Shown here in pieces: positions 1 to 9,092 of a stretch of 64,000 nucleotides of DNA. The DNA lies in contig NZ_JAKZAJ010000004.1 of the NCBI RefSeq assembly GCF_023156285.1, positions 248,001 to 312,000 of the forward strand, written 5' to 3'. Source of the stretch: Marinobacter koreensis. Its GTDB lineage: Bacteria; Pseudomonadota; Gammaproteobacteria; Pseudomonadales; Oleiphilaceae. The notes under the pieces were generated by a model. It was given only the letters and a program-made list of their open reading frames with translations. It was not told where the DNA came from and did no database searches. How positions within the stretch are numbered: the stretch's first letter is position 1; each line of letters starts with the position of its first letter. A program made the translations under genes and the position numbers.

Positions 1-1388
1 CGCGGATGGAACGGGCGCTCAATGACACGGAGCAGGCCTTCGGCGGACACCTGATCCTGCACGCCGTCACCACCCAGGGCGCGACCCAGGGGGCGGAAGG
101 AACCTCCCGCAATGGTGACGAACTCGGGTCGATGCTGGTGGAGCTGGTGCCTTCCGATCAGCGTTCCGTGCGCAATCCTGAATTCATCAAGGCCTGGCGG
201 GATCGTCTCGACCTGCCGGCGGGAATCGATAATCTCACCATCTCCGAACGTCAGGCGGGTCCCCCGGGCCGTGACGTCAATGTCCGGTTGACCGGCAACG
301 ACGCCGAGACCCTCAAGAAAGCGGCCGGCGAGCTGGCCCAGGCGCTGGGTACGCTGCCCGGGGTACTGGACGTGGAAGACGACATGCCCTGGGGCAGGGA
401 GCAGATGATCTATCAGGTCAGTGCCTACGGCAAAGCCCTGGGCCTGACCACCGCCGATCTTGGTCGACAGCTGCGGGCCGCGTTTGATGGCCGGGTTGCC
501 CAGATCTATCAGGACGGGCGGGACGAGATGGAAGTCCGGGTCCAGTTACCCAGGGATCAGCGCGAACGTTTGTCCACGCTGTCGCGTATGACCATTCGCG
601 TGCCCGATGGCCGGTTCGTGCCACTGACCCAGGTGATGAACCTGGATCACAGTCAGGGCTTCCAGGCCTTGCGACACGCTGACGGCAACCTGGCGGTGGA
701 GGTCACCTCGGCCCTGAACACCCGGGTGGCCACCACGGACCAGACCCTGGAAAGCCTTCAGGCCGAGGCCTTGCCGGATATCGCCAGCCGTTATGGTGTC
801 CGGTATTCGTTCGAGGGGCGTGCCGCCGACCAGAGAGAAACAATGGCGGACATGAAGACCGGTCTGTTCATCGGACTGGGGCTGATGTACGTAGTACTGG
901 CGTGGGTGTTTGCTTCCTGGACCCTGCCGTTGATTGTGATGGCCATCATCCCCTTCGCTCTCGTCGGGGCTCTGCTGGGCCACTGGATCATGGGGCTGCA
1001 GCTCACCATTCTTTCCCTGTTCGGCCTTTTCGGGTTGTCGGGGATCGTGGTGAACAATGCCATCATCCTGGTGAGTTTCTACGACCAGCAGCGGCGCAAG
1101 GGGCTGGACATCACCGAAGCCCTGAACGAGGCTGCCGTACAGCGGGTTCGGGCGGTTCTGCTGACCTCCCTGACCACCATCGGGGGGCTGTTGCCGCTGA
1201 TGTTCGAGACCTCGCTCCAGGCCCAGTTCCTGATCCCCATGGCCACCTCCATTGCGTTCGGCCTGGGGCTGTCCACGGCACTGGTGCTGTTCGTGATCCC
1301 GGCGCTGCTGTCGTGGCTGGAGCAGTTCCGGGAATGGCGGGCGCAGAAGCGGGGCGAGCATGCCGAACCGATAGGCAGCCAATCCTGA
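1..1388 (+). CDS. RND efflux transporter, inner-membrane permease (C-terminal part)
   Basis: This is the C-terminal part of an AcrB/MdtF-type proton-driven efflux pump of the resistance-nodulation-division superfamily. The frame is open to the left edge, so the true start lies outside the window; the first in-window ATG (position 6) is not taken as the start. About 280 residues of periplasmic porter and docking domain come first, followed by a block of membrane helices over roughly the last 170 residues. The segment GIVVNNAIILV near visible residue 345 is the conserved RND motif in the second helix bundle. It is followed 15 bases later by an ABC exporter operon on the same strand, so the two may be co-transcribed. 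The substrate cannot be read from this part. Confidence 0.9.
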   Translation, partial: RMERALNDTEQAFGGHLILHAVTTQGATQGAEGTSRNGDELGSMLVELVPSDQRSVRNPEFIKAWRDRLDLPAGIDNLTISERQAGPPGRDVNVRLTGNDAETLKKAAGELAQALGTLPGVLDVEDDMPWGREQMIYQVSAYGKALGLTTADLGRQLRAAFDGRVAQIYQDGRDEMEVRVQLPRDQRERLSTLSRMTIRVPDGRFVPLTQVMNLDHSQGFQALRHADGNLAVEVTSALNTRVATTDQTLESLQAEALPDIASRYGVRYSFEGRAADQRETMADMKTGLFIGLGLMYVVLAWVFASWTLPLIVMAIIPFALVGALLGHWIMGLQLTILSLFGLFGLSGIVVNNAIILVSFYDQQRRKGLDITEALNEAAVQRVRAVLLTSLTTIGGLLPLMFETSLQAQFLIPMATSIAFGLGLSTALVLFVIPALLSWLEQFREWRAQKRGEHAEPIGSQS

Positions 1389-1403
1389 TCATGGGGAGGG
1401 TAG

Positions 1404-2099
1404 ATGACACCGCCGGTACTGGAGATAAAGGGTCTGTCGAAGTCGTTCGTCAGCGGTGCCGAACGGGTCGACGTCTTTTCCGGTCTGGAGATCTCCCTGG
1501 CCCCGGGACAGTCGCTCTCGCTGGTGGGGCGTTCGGGGTCCGGTAAGAGTACCCTGCTGAATATTATCTGCGGGCTTGAGGCGGCGGACAGTGGCACTGT
1601 CCGCGTTCTCGGCCAGCTGTTTGATGCCGGGCAAGCGGAGCCGCCACGGGCCCGGGAACGGCGCTGGGCCGGTCTCAGACGTCAGCGCATTGGCGTGGTC
1701 TTCCAGGACGCCAACCTGATGCCGGCGCTGTCGCTGGCTGATAACGTCCGATTGCGGGCAAGACTGGCCGGCCGGTCCACCGCCGACAGCCAGTATTGGC
1801 TGCAGCGTCTGGGCGTCGGGGAACTGGCAAACCGTTATCCGGACCAGGTGTCCGGTGGCCAGCGCCAGCGGGCGGCCATGGCCATGGTCTTCGCCATGCA
1901 GCCGGATCTCATTCTCGCCGACGAACCGACTGGCAGCCTCGATCGCCACACTGCCGACGACGTCGCCGACACGCTCTTCGCGTTACAGGCCGATGCCGGC
2001 GTCACCCTGGTCCTTGCGACTCACGACACGGAGCTGGCCGGACGGTGTGAGTCCACCGTCGACATGGCACACCGGAATGACACCGGCCCGGGAGGCTGA
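1404..2099 (+). CDS. ABC exporter ATP-binding protein, LolD/MacB/AttE type
   Basis: A 231-residue ATPase that should power the FtsX-type permease encoded 6 bases downstream. Walker A is GRSGSGKST (residues 42-50), the ABC signature is VSGGQRQR (from residue 149), Walker B is [12 protein letters not shown] (168-180) and the H-loop histidine is at 207. The EPTGSLD form is typical of the LolD/MacB/FtsE branch, which moves lipoproteins or envelope compounds rather than taking up solutes. The order ATPase, permease, CrtC-like protein matches operons annotated AttE-AttF-AttG-AttH in other proteobacteria; the link is by gene order and family, and the cargo is unknown. Confidence 0.88.
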   Translation: MTPPVLEIKGLSKSFVSGAERVDVFSGLEISLAPGQSLSLVGRSGSGKSTLLNIICGLEAADSGTVRVLGQLFDAGQAEPPRARERRWAGLRRQRIGVVFQDANLMPALSLADNVRLRARLAGRSTADSQYWLQRLGVGELANRYPDQVSGGQRQRAAMAMVFAMQPDLILADEPTGSLDRHTADDVADTLFALQADAGVTLVLATHDTELAGRCESTVDMAHRNDTGPGG

Positions 2100-2105
2100 T
2101 CTCCC

Positions 2106-4364
2106 ATGAATGCAGCCGCCGCCCTGTTCAGTCACTACCGTCGCCATCCCCTGCAACTGGGCGCCCTGGCCCTGATGATCCTGATCGCGACCATGCTCTG
2201 GTCGGGCATGGACCACCTGACCGACCAGGCGCGGTCGAGTCTGGGGCGGGCCGAGCAGAGCCTGTCGGAAGGCTCACGGGTAATCCGCGAGGATGGTGCG
2301 CCGTTGACCGTGGCCGACTTCGCCCGCCTGCGTCGGGCCGGGCTCTGCGTGATGCCCTGGCTCGAAGTTCCGGATCCGGATGGCGTCGGGCGTCTGATTG
2401 GCATTGATCCGTTGGCCGCTGCCTGTTTCGCTTCCGGGTCACAGTCAGGCGAACAGCCGGCGCTGGATGGCGAGCCCTTCATCGATATCGCCCGGGCGGC
2501 CAGGCTTGCCGGCGCACAGGGTGACGGGGCCGGTTCCCTGGTTCTGCTGGCGGCAGACTCGGTCAGCGCCGATCGTCTGCCGGCAGGCTACGCCCTGGCG
2601 CCGTTCGCGCGGGGGCCTGACACCGGCGAACTCGGGGCCAGCTTCCTGCTGAACCTGGATGCCCTCGGGGTACTGGTTCTTCTGATAACGGCATTGTTGC
2701 TTCGGGCCGTCTACCAACTGAGTATCGTCCAGCGCCGGGACAGCTTTGCCCTGTTGCACCGGTTTGGCGTCCCCGGTGGACGCATCAACGGCCTTCTGAT
2801 GATTGAGGTGCTGGTGCTTGCCGGCGTGTGTGTGTTACCCGGGGTATGGGCCGGTGCACAACTGGCCCGGGCGCTCGGGGAAGGCTTCGGACGCTCCCTG
2901 GAAGGGCTGTTTGACGTCACCCTCTATGCCGATGGCAGCCAGTGGTGGCGCCCGATCCTTGTCATGATGGTCGTAGTCCTGATCGCCTGCCTGCCCATTC
3001 GCACACGACGTCACTGGCTGCAACGGTCCCGAGGAGTCGGATGGCTCGCACTGGCCCTGCTTGCCATCGGAATGGTCTGGGTTGCAGGGTCGCCGGGACT
3101 GGTCTGGACCTTCGTGGCGGTCGGACTGGTGTTTGTCGGTGCCGGTGTCCTGGTCCCACGGCTGATGGCGGGCATCATGGCGGCGCTGTCATCGAGTGTC
3201 GATGATCCTCTCGGGCGATGGCGTTACCGGGAACTGGGCGTTATGGCCAGGCAGCTGGCATTGCCGGTAGTGGCATTGCAGTTCACCCTCGCTCTGGTGT
3301 TGGCGGTGCAGGCGCTGGTAACAACCTTCGAGGCGACGTTCGAGCAATGGCTTGATCAGCGTCTGGCGGCCCACTGGTATGTGCAGGTGCCGGAGGGCCG
3401 GAGCGGCGACCGGGCGGAAGACTGGCTCGCCCATCAGCTGACGTCGGACACTGCTGCCTGGCACCGGATCCTACGGGGAACCGTGATGGTCGCCACAGGC
3501 GCAGGATCCTCGCATCGTGTCGATCTGTTGGCAGTGTCGCCGGTCGGGCCCCTGATGAAGCAGTGGACGCTGCAATCGTCGCTGGCGGATCCCTGGCAAC
3601 GTCTTGCGGGCAGTCAGGGGGTGCTGATCAACGAGCAGCTGGCGTTGCGCTACGGAGTCGGGGTGGGGGATTCGCTGGCGCTGACCTTGAACGGCCGGAC
3701 GCAATCCCGGAAGGTCCTGGGTGTCTATGCCGACTATGGGCGACCGTTCGGAGAAGTGCTGGTGAACGGTGCAGATCTGCCTGCAGACTTCCAGCCCGAG
3801 TTCGAGAGTTTCTCGATTTCACCGGGAGGCCGGGGAAAAGCCTGGCTGGTGTCGGGATTGCAGCAGATCTGGCAGGTACCTGAGATCGAGATCCGCGAGA
3901 ACAGTGACATCCGGACCATGGCAACGCGGGTTTTCCGGCAGACCTTCGTGCTGACCCGTGCCATGACGTTCCTGACTCTCACCCTGGCGGGCACCGCGCT
4001 GCTGATCATGGGGTGGGTGTTCATCACCAGTCGCGCCTGGTACCTGCAACTGCTGGTTACCTGGGGCTTGTCCCGTCGTGAGGCGCTCGGGGAGCTGATG
4101 CGGGTTTCCCTCGGGCTTACCACCACGGTATCCCTGCTGGCATTGCCCCTGGGCGTCTGGTTGACCTGGGTTCTGGTCCATCGGATCAACCCGCAGGCGT
4201 TTGGCTGGTCCCTGCCGATGGCCGTGTATCCGGGCTTCTGGCTGGAACTGCTGGCACTGAGTACGGTGATTGGTCTGGGTATTGCGGCGCTCATGGGGCG
4301 TCAGCTGCGTCCGGGAAGGATGGTTGCCTTGCCGGCGAACCAGAGTGGCGGAGGTGAACGTTGA
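2106..4364 (+). CDS. ABC exporter permease, FtsX-like, fused AttF/AttG type
   Basis: A 752-residue inner-membrane protein. One helix lies near residues 18-35, then a periplasmic region of about 150 residues, a cluster of helices around 180-350, a second large periplasmic domain of roughly 200 residues, and three helices near the C-terminus. This is the layout of two FtsX-type permease units in one chain. In several proteobacteria the same job is split between two proteins (AttF and AttG), so here they look fused. The stop codon overlaps the start of the next gene, which implies translational coupling. It should work with the preceding LolD-like ATPase. The substrate is not known. Confidence 0.82.
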   Translation: MNAAAALFSHYRRHPLQLGALALMILIATMLWSGMDHLTDQARSSLGRAEQSLSEGSRVIREDGAPLTVADFARLRRAGLCVMPWLEVPDPDGVGRLIGIDPLAAACFASGSQSGEQPALDGEPFIDIARAARLAGAQGDGAGSLVLLAADSVSADRLPAGYALAPFARGPDTGELGASFLLNLDALGVLVLLITALLLRAVYQLSIVQRRDSFALLHRFGVPGGRINGLLMIEVLVLAGVCVLPGVWAGAQLARALGEGFGRSLEGLFDVTLYADGSQWWRPILVMMVVVLIACLPIRTRRHWLQRSRGVGWLALALLAIGMVWVAGSPGLVWTFVAVGLVFVGAGVLVPRLMAGIMAALSSSVDDPLGRWRYRELGVMARQLALPVVALQFTLALVLAVQALVTTFEATFEQWLDQRLAAHWYVQVPEGRSGDRAEDWLAHQLTSDTAAWHRILRGTVMVATGAGSSHRVDLLAVSPVGPLMKQWTLQSSLADPWQRLAGSQGVLINEQLALRYGVGVGDSLALTLNGRTQSRKVLGVYADYGRPFGEVLVNGADLPADFQPEFESFSISPGGRGKAWLVSGLQQIWQVPEIEIRENSDIRTMATRVFRQTFVLTRAMTFLTLTLAGTALLIMGWVFITSRAWYLQLLVTWGLSRREALGELMRVSLGLTTTVSLLALPLGVWLTWVLVHRINPQAFGWSLPMAVYPGFWLELLALSTVIGLGIAALMGRQLRPGRMVALPANQSGGGER

Positions 4365-5446
4365 ACGCGCGAATTCTGGTGACCGCCATCTTCTTTTTTA
4401 TGGCCGGATGCTCGGATTCCGGAGACGATTCTGGCTTTGCAGGGCTGGCGGAGTCGGTCCCATCGCCATCGGACAACGGCGGATTTCTCCAGCCGGGGCC
4501 GGATGTGGGGATATCCCTGCCTGAGGACTTCGGGCCGCACCCGCGATACCGGGTCGAATGGTGGTACCTGACCGCCAATCTCGTCACGCCGTCGGGCGCG
4601 CCGCTGGGCCTGCAGTGGACCCAGTTCCGGCAGGGGTTCCGGCCGCGCGACCCGGCGGAAGCCCCGGAGCCTGACTCCTGGTCTCTGGATGCCGCCTGGA
4701 TGGCCCACGCGGCCGTCAGCTGGCGAGATCGTCACTGGTTCGCGGAGCGCCTGGCCCGTGCCGATACCGGGGCGGCCGGTGCCGAGGCGGCGCCCCTGGA
4801 TATCTGGCTGGACGACTGGGAGCTGAAGGCGATGTCAGGAACGACCTGGCAGTTGAATGTCCGGAGCCACAAGCCGGCTGCGGCGTTCCGTTACGATCTG
4901 ACCCTGACCCTCAGGGGGAAACCGGTGTTGCACGGCCAGAATGGTTTCAGTGTGAAATCCGACAGTGGCGAAGGATCCATGTATTTCAGTCTGGTGGATA
5001 TCGATATTCGCGGTACGGTCACCATCGAAGACAACACCATCCCGGTAACGGGGCAGGGCTGGTTTGACCGGGAGTGGAGCAGCCAGTTTCTGAAGCGTGG
5101 CCAACAGGGCTGGGACTGGTTTGCCTTGCACCTGGATTCCGGGGACAAGCTGATGGCCTTCCGGCTCCGGGGGGAGGACCAGACGTTTGTATCGGGGACC
5201 TGGATACCGGAAGAAGGCAGCCCGCAGGCACTCGGCAATGAGGACCTGTCCCTGGCTATCCTCGACTCAAGGGATGGGTATCCCGTTCGCTGGCACATCG
5301 AAGTGCCAGGCCACAATCTGGATCTTCAGGTCGCTGCGCCCCCGGGCCGTTATGTAAACGAGGGGCGTTTCCCCTATTGGGAAAGCCCGGTGCAGGTGGA
5401 AGGAAACCGCACCGGGGTTGGTTACATGGAGCTGACGGGGTATTAA
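4361..5446 (+). CDS. CrtC/AttH-like lipocalin-fold lipoprotein
   Basis: A 361-residue protein that starts at a TTG codon overlapping the stop of the upstream permease. The N-terminus is hydrophobic and ends in a lipobox-like MAGC, with Cys17 as the predicted lipidation site, so the protein is probably anchored in the envelope. The body matches the AttH/carotenoid 1,2-hydratase (CrtC) family: an early VEWWYLTANL segment, then GWFDREWSSQ and DWFALHLDSG in the second half. The homologues in AttEFGH operons are not shown to act on carotenoids, so the enzyme name should not be carried over. The operon context suggests a partner in export or envelope handling of a hydrophobic compound. Its stop codon overlaps that of convergent amtB. 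Confidence 0.82.
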   Translation: MNARILVTAIFFFMAGCSDSGDDSGFAGLAESVPSPSDNGGFLQPGPDVGISLPEDFGPHPRYRVEWWYLTANLVTPSGAPLGLQWTQFRQGFRPRDPAEAPEPDSWSLDAAWMAHAAVSWRDRHWFAERLARADTGAAGAEAAPLDIWLDDWELKAMSGTTWQLNVRSHKPAAAFRYDLTLTLRGKPVLHGQNGFSVKSDSGEGSMYFSLVDIDIRGTVTIEDNTIPVTGQGWFDREWSSQFLKRGQQGWDWFALHLDSGDKLMAFRLRGEDQTFVSGTWIPEEGSPQALGNEDLSLAILDSRDGYPVRWHIEVPGHNLDLQVAAPPGRYVNEGRFPYWESPVQVEGNRTGVGYMELTGY

Positions 5447-6651
5447 TCCAGGGCGTTGGCGCCGATGCGGTGGATGGTCAGGTCTGCGCCGTTGAATTCT
5501 TCCTCTTCACTCAGGCGAAGGCCGGATATGGCCTTGATGACTCCGTAAACCACCAGGCCGCCTATAAAGGCAACCAGGACACCCGCAACCGATCCGATAA
5601 GCTGGGCCGCGAAGCTGACGCCGCCGAGTCCGCCGAGTGCACTCTGGCCAAAGATACCGCAGGCAATCGCACCCCAGACGCCACACACACCATGCAGGGG
5701 CCAGACACCGAGCACATCATCGAGACGCTCGATTTTGTCCTGTGCCCATTCGAACAGGTAGACGAAGAGGGCGCCGGCGATACCGCCGGTGATCAGTGCG
5801 CCAACGGGGTGCATGAGGTCAGAGCCGGCGCACACTGCGACCAGGCCGGCGAGGGGGCCGTTGTGGATAAAGCCCGGGTCCGTCCGGCCGAGAACCATGG
5901 TGACCAGGATGCCGCCCACCATCGCCATAAGACTGTTGACCGCCACCAGGCCACTGATGCCATCGAGCGTCTGCGCGGACATGACGTTGAAACCGAACCA
6001 GCCGACGGTCAGGATCCAGGCACCCAGAGCCAGGAAAGGAATATTGGAGGGCGCGAAAGCGACGACCCGGCCGTTGCGGTAGCGCCCGTTCCGGGCACCC
6101 AGGAGCAGAACGGCCGCCAGGGCAATCCAGCCGCCGACCGCATGCACCACAACAGAGCCGGCGAAGTCATGGAAGGTTGCACCAAACTGGCTCTCCAGCC
6201 AGGCCTGGAAACCGTAGTTACCGTTCCAGATCAGCCCTTCGAAGAACGGATACACCAGGCCGACGATCAGACCGGAAGCGATCAGCATCGGGTAGAACCG
6301 GGCGCGTTCGGCAATCCCGCCGGACACGATGGCGGGAATGGCTGCGGCAAAGGTCATGAGGAAGAAGAACTTTACGAGTTCGTAGCCGTTGTGAGCCGTC
6401 AGCTCAGCTGCGCCCGACAGGAAGGTGTTCCCGTACGCGATGTAATAGCCGACAAAGAAGTACATGACGGCGGAAATGCCGAAATCCGTCATGATTTTTA
6501 CCAGGGCATTGACCTGGTTCTTGTGGCGTACCGTGCCGACTTCCAGGAAGGCGAATCCGGCGTGCATGGCCAGTACCATGATGGCACCGATGAGAATGAA
6601 CAGCGTGTTGGCGCTCTCCGTCAGGGTTTGTACTGCACTCGTGATGTCCAC
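5443..6651 (-). CDS. amtB: ammonium transporter AmtB
   Basis: A 402-residue Amt/Mep/Rh-family channel that conducts ammonium across the inner membrane. It has about eleven hydrophobic helices and the twin pore histidines: His170 in DFAGSVVVHAVGG and His320 in WPLHGVCGVWG. The signature NQVNALVKI lies near residue 45. The start is GTG at 6651, preceded by CAGGAG at a good distance. The N-terminus lacks an evident cleaved signal peptide, unlike E. coli AmtB. There is no glnK beside it, although amtB usually pairs with this PII gene; GlnK must be encoded elsewhere. A sigma-54-type promoter lies about 75-90 bases upstream, which fits nitrogen control. Confidence 0.93.
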   Translation of the reverse strand: MDITSAVQTLTESANTLFILIGAIMVLAMHAGFAFLEVGTVRHKNQVNALVKIMTDFGISAVMYFFVGYYIAYGNTFLSGAAELTAHNGYELVKFFFLMTFAAAIPAIVSGGIAERARFYPMLIASGLIVGLVYPFFEGLIWNGNYGFQAWLESQFGATFHDFAGSVVVHAVGGWIALAAVLLLGARNGRYRNGRVVAFAPSNIPFLALGAWILTVGWFGFNVMSAQTLDGISGLVAVNSLMAMVGGILVTMVLGRTDPGFIHNGPLAGLVAVCAGSDLMHPVGALITGGIAGALFVYLFEWAQDKIERLDDVLGVWPLHGVCGVWGAIACGIFGQSALGGLGGVSFAAQLIGSVAGVLVAFIGGLVVYGVIKAISGLRLSEEEEFNGADLTIHRIGANALD

Positions 6652-6722
6652 GGGTTAGGGCTCCTGAGTTATCGGGTTCGATCTCTTCGGATCGTTGGGA
6701 TGCATTAACGGGGTGCAGTAGC

Positions 6723-6739
6723 AGCAAGAAGTGTTCCAA
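6723..6739 (-). promoter_or_regulatory. sigma-54 (-24/-12) promoter of amtB
   Basis: Read on the minus strand the site is TTGGAACACTTCTTGCT. It matches the RpoN consensus TTGGCACRNNNNTTGCW at all positions but one (A for C at the fifth base), with the required ten bases between the GG and GC elements. Transcription would start near 6712, giving a leader of about 60 bases before the GTG start of amtB. Confidence 0.72.
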
Positions 6740-6814
6740 ATAGAGGCATTTCCTGAGCCGGCTGCAGCTTGGGCCAATGTAGGGGCCCGGAAAGCCGCGG
6801 CTTACGACGAAAAA

Positions 6815-6831
6815 TGCACTGCAACTGTGCG
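6815..6831 (-). promoter_or_regulatory. NtrC-like enhancer site of amtB
   Basis: TGCACTGCAACTGTGCG is a near match to the NtrC consensus TGCACYNNNNNGGTGCA, with two mismatches in the right half. It centres about 110 bases upstream of the predicted sigma-54 start site, a usual distance for NtrC enhancers. This is a motif match only. Confidence 0.5.
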
Positions 6832-6835
6832 TTTT

Positions 6836-6851
6836 TGGTGCGGGCGCACCA
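6836..6851. repeat. 7-bp perfect inverted repeat after pomB
   Basis: TGGTGCG-GG-CGCACCA lies 12-27 bases beyond the pomB stop codon. It could end the pomAB transcript as a hairpin, although there is no U-tract in the pomB direction. It could also be an operator for amtB. Confidence 0.4.
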
Positions 6852-6862
6852 GAATGGAAGAT

Positions 6863-7780
6863 TTACCAGGTGATGGAGCCGGAGTCCGATCGGGAGGATT
6901 CGATGCCCATATTGGAATCCCGTTCGTCGGCCTTGGTTTCAATCAGCTCACGTAGCCGGATTTCCTCTTCCTGCAGTGGGCCGGAGAGATCGATGATGAT
7001 CTCGACCCGTCGGTTTTTCGCCCGGTTCTCGGCAGAGGTGTTGGGCACCCTCGGTTGGGTGTCGGCCAGACCCTTCACGGCCAGACGGGTGGGGTCTATG
7101 GCGCCACTGGCAAGCAGCACATTGGCCACCGCAGCGGCCCTGGCTGCTGAAAGGTCCCAATTGCTGTAGAAACGGCTGGTGTGGATGGGCAGATCATCGG
7201 TGTGGCCTTCAATGGTGAGTTTGCCCGGCATGTCGGCCAGCACTTTCGCCATATCCAGCAGTAGCCCCTCGAATTCCCAGGTCAGCTCCGCGGAGCCGGA
7301 GGGGAAAGAGCCTTTTTCTTCCACACGGATGACGATGCGCCGTTGATCCAGCGACACGTTGACCCGGCCGTCCTGGATGGCGTCCTTCAGGATGGACCGG
7401 ATTTGTGCCAGGTCCTGCTGCAGTTTTTCGTTGATGGCGGATTCCACGGCCTGATCGGTGGGGCTCTTCAGGGTTTGCAGTTCGGGCTGCTCGTCCGTGG
7501 TGGTCTGCTTGACCTGGTTAATGACGGTGGGTTCGGGTGGCGCCGGGGAAAACTTGTCGAAGATCGGACTGGTGCCCTTGGGGATTTCCAGCGTCGGAAC
7601 CTCCCGCTGAACACCAAAGGCCTTCGACAGTTCACCCGCGATCTGTTTGAACTTCTGGGCGTCAATTTCAGAGAAAGAAAGAAGAAGGACGAAAAAGCAC
7701 ATCAACAGCGACATCAGGTCGGCGAAAGTGACGACCCATGCCGGGATGCCCGGTTTTTCCTCCTCCGGTAACTCGTCCAT
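6863..7780 (-). CDS. pomB: flagellar motor stator protein PomB (MotB family)
   Basis: A 305-residue stator subunit that anchors the flagellar motor to peptidoglycan and helps conduct the driving ion. The single N-terminal helix follows PAWVVTFADLMSLLMCFFVLLLSF-like PomB sequence, with the ion-binding aspartate at Asp21. A proline-rich plug and linker region occupies about residues 60-110. The OmpA/MotB peptidoglycan-binding domain covers about 150-270, including EGHTDDLPI and NRRVEIIID. The sequence resembles Vibrio PomB rather than E. coli MotB, so sodium is the likely coupling ion. It starts 3 bases after pomA ends. No other flagellar gene lies in the window. Confidence 0.92.
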   Translation of the reverse strand: MDELPEEEKPGIPAWVVTFADLMSLLMCFFVLLLSFSEIDAQKFKQIAGELSKAFGVQREVPTLEIPKGTSPIFDKFSPAPPEPTVINQVKQTTTDEQPELQTLKSPTDQAVESAINEKLQQDLAQIRSILKDAIQDGRVNVSLDQRRIVIRVEEKGSFPSGSAELTWEFEGLLLDMAKVLADMPGKLTIEGHTDDLPIHTSRFYSNWDLSAARAAAVANVLLASGAIDPTRLAVKGLADTQPRVPNTSAENRAKNRRVEIIIDLSGPLQEEEIRLRELIETKADERDSNMGIESSRSDSGSITW

Positions 7781-7783
7781 GGT

Positions 7784-8560
7784 TTACCCGTTCGCCGGTT
7801 CTGCGGCGCCGTTCTTCTCCCGCTCTTTTGGCGGAAGATAACTGGACAGCATCTGTTCGATGATTCTTGGATTGGTTCCCTGCTGGATGGCCACGAGGGC
7901 ATCCGTATAGAGCATCTGGAGTCGTGCTTCCTCGGTCATACGCAGGGACAGCTTGTCGGCAATCGGTGTCGCGATCATGGTGGCAATGACCGCACCGTAG
8001 AGTGTTGTAAGCAAAGCCACCGCCATGGCGGGACCGATGGATTTCGGATCTTCCATGTTGGAGAGCATCTGAACCAGGCCGATCAGGGTGCCGATCATCC
8101 CCATCGCGGGTCCCACGTCTGCCATGGCCATGAAAACCTTGGAGGCCGTCCGGTTATGGTCGAGGGTCATCAGACGCTCCTTGTCCAGGAGTTCCTTGAT
8201 CGTCGCGCCGTCCTGGCCGTCCACCAACATCTGTATACCCTGCGCCAGGAACGGGGATTTGACGTCGCGCCCTTCGAGCCCAAGGACGCCCTCTTTTCGG
8301 GCGATGTTGGCGATGTCTACCAGCTCTTCGATGCTTTCCTGGGTGTCCGGCAGCTTGAATTTGAAGGCTCGGGCGGCCACTTTGAACGCCCCGAAAAACT
8401 GACGGATGCTGAATTTCGCCAGTGCAACCAGCAGGGTGCCGCCGACCACGATCAGCAGGGACGGACCATTGAGGAATACATCGGGCGAAACGCCCAAGAT
8501 AATCGCAGAAGCAATGAGCAGAATGGCGCCAACGAGGCCAATAAGGGTGGCGAAGTCCAC
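7784..8560 (-). CDS. pomA: flagellar motor stator protein PomA (MotA family)
   Basis: A 258-residue inner-membrane stator subunit that forms the ion channel with PomB and contacts the rotor. It has four hydrophobic helices: two at the N-terminus (about residues 5-50) and two around 150-205. The segment GPAMGMIGTLIGLVQML and then GPAMAVALLTTLYGAV is the conserved MotA/TolQ/ExbB core. A charged cytoplasmic loop lies between the pairs. The sequence is closer to Vibrio PomA than to E. coli MotA, which suggests sodium drive. The start is GTG at 8560 with GGAG upstream. It is the first gene of the pomAB pair. Confidence 0.93.
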   Translation of the reverse strand: MDFATLIGLVGAILLIASAIILGVSPDVFLNGPSLLIVVGGTLLVALAKFSIRQFFGAFKVAARAFKFKLPDTQESIEELVDIANIARKEGVLGLEGRDVKSPFLAQGIQMLVDGQDGATIKELLDKERLMTLDHNRTASKVFMAMADVGPAMGMIGTLIGLVQMLSNMEDPKSIGPAMAVALLTTLYGAVIATMIATPIADKLSLRMTEEARLQMLYTDALVAIQQGTNPRIIEQMLSSYLPPKEREKNGAAEPANG

Positions 8561-8628
8561 GATTTCTCCAGGGGGAAAACAACAAGACGAATTACGGGGC
8601 GCAAGATTACCCGCAGTTTATTAATTAA

Positions 8629-9054
8629 TCAATTCTGTGCGTCGTAAGCACTTTCAGCATGTTCGTCATGGCAGGCTCTCCAGGCCGCGTAGCGGTGCAG
8701 GTCGGATTCCACCAGTTTCAGGCAGATGGCGACCACCCCGGCATCGTCGAGAAAGCCGAAACCGAAAATGAAGTCGGGAATAACATCCAGCGGATTCAGC
8801 ACATACAGAAGCGTGCCTGCCACGGCAGCGATGGTTTTCCAGGGAACGCTGCGATAGTTGCCGTACCAGTAATCACGGATCATCGAAAACATCAGCTTGA
8901 TGTCCGTACCAAAACGCTTGAGTTTGCCGCTGCTCTTCACTTTCTGCTCTATCGTTCGTTGTCGCTCGAGAAGCGTCTCCAGATCTGCCCGGTGTACTTT
9001 TCCCGCTTCGGATTCAAGCTGCTTTCGGGCGTTTTTTTCAGTGAACAGTGCCAT
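8629..9054 (-). CDS. DUF1232 (YkvA-like) membrane protein
   Basis: A 141-residue protein of the DUF1232 family. The mark of the family is the segment LLYVLNPLDVIPDFIFGFGFLDD around residues 80-105, with one or two membrane-associated helices. The first 50 residues are charged and probably helical. Its biochemical role is not known. It lies 68 bases upstream of pomA on the same strand, but there is no functional tie to the flagellar motor that I can show. Confidence 0.8.
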   Translation of the reverse strand: MALFTEKNARKQLESEAGKVHRADLETLLERQRTIEQKVKSSGKLKRFGTDIKLMFSMIRDYWYGNYRSVPWKTIAAVAGTLLYVLNPLDVIPDFIFGFGFLDDAGVVAICLKLVESDLHRYAAWRACHDEHAESAYDAQN

Positions 9055-9092
9055 GGACGTTCCTTATTGCGCCGGGACTGATGTGCCACCGG

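Noticed and set aside
6836..6851. Palindrome TGGTGCG-GG-CGCACCA as an NtrC site
   Set aside because: The half sites point outward compared with the NtrC consensus (GCACC-N5-GGTGC). It is listed as a repeat only.
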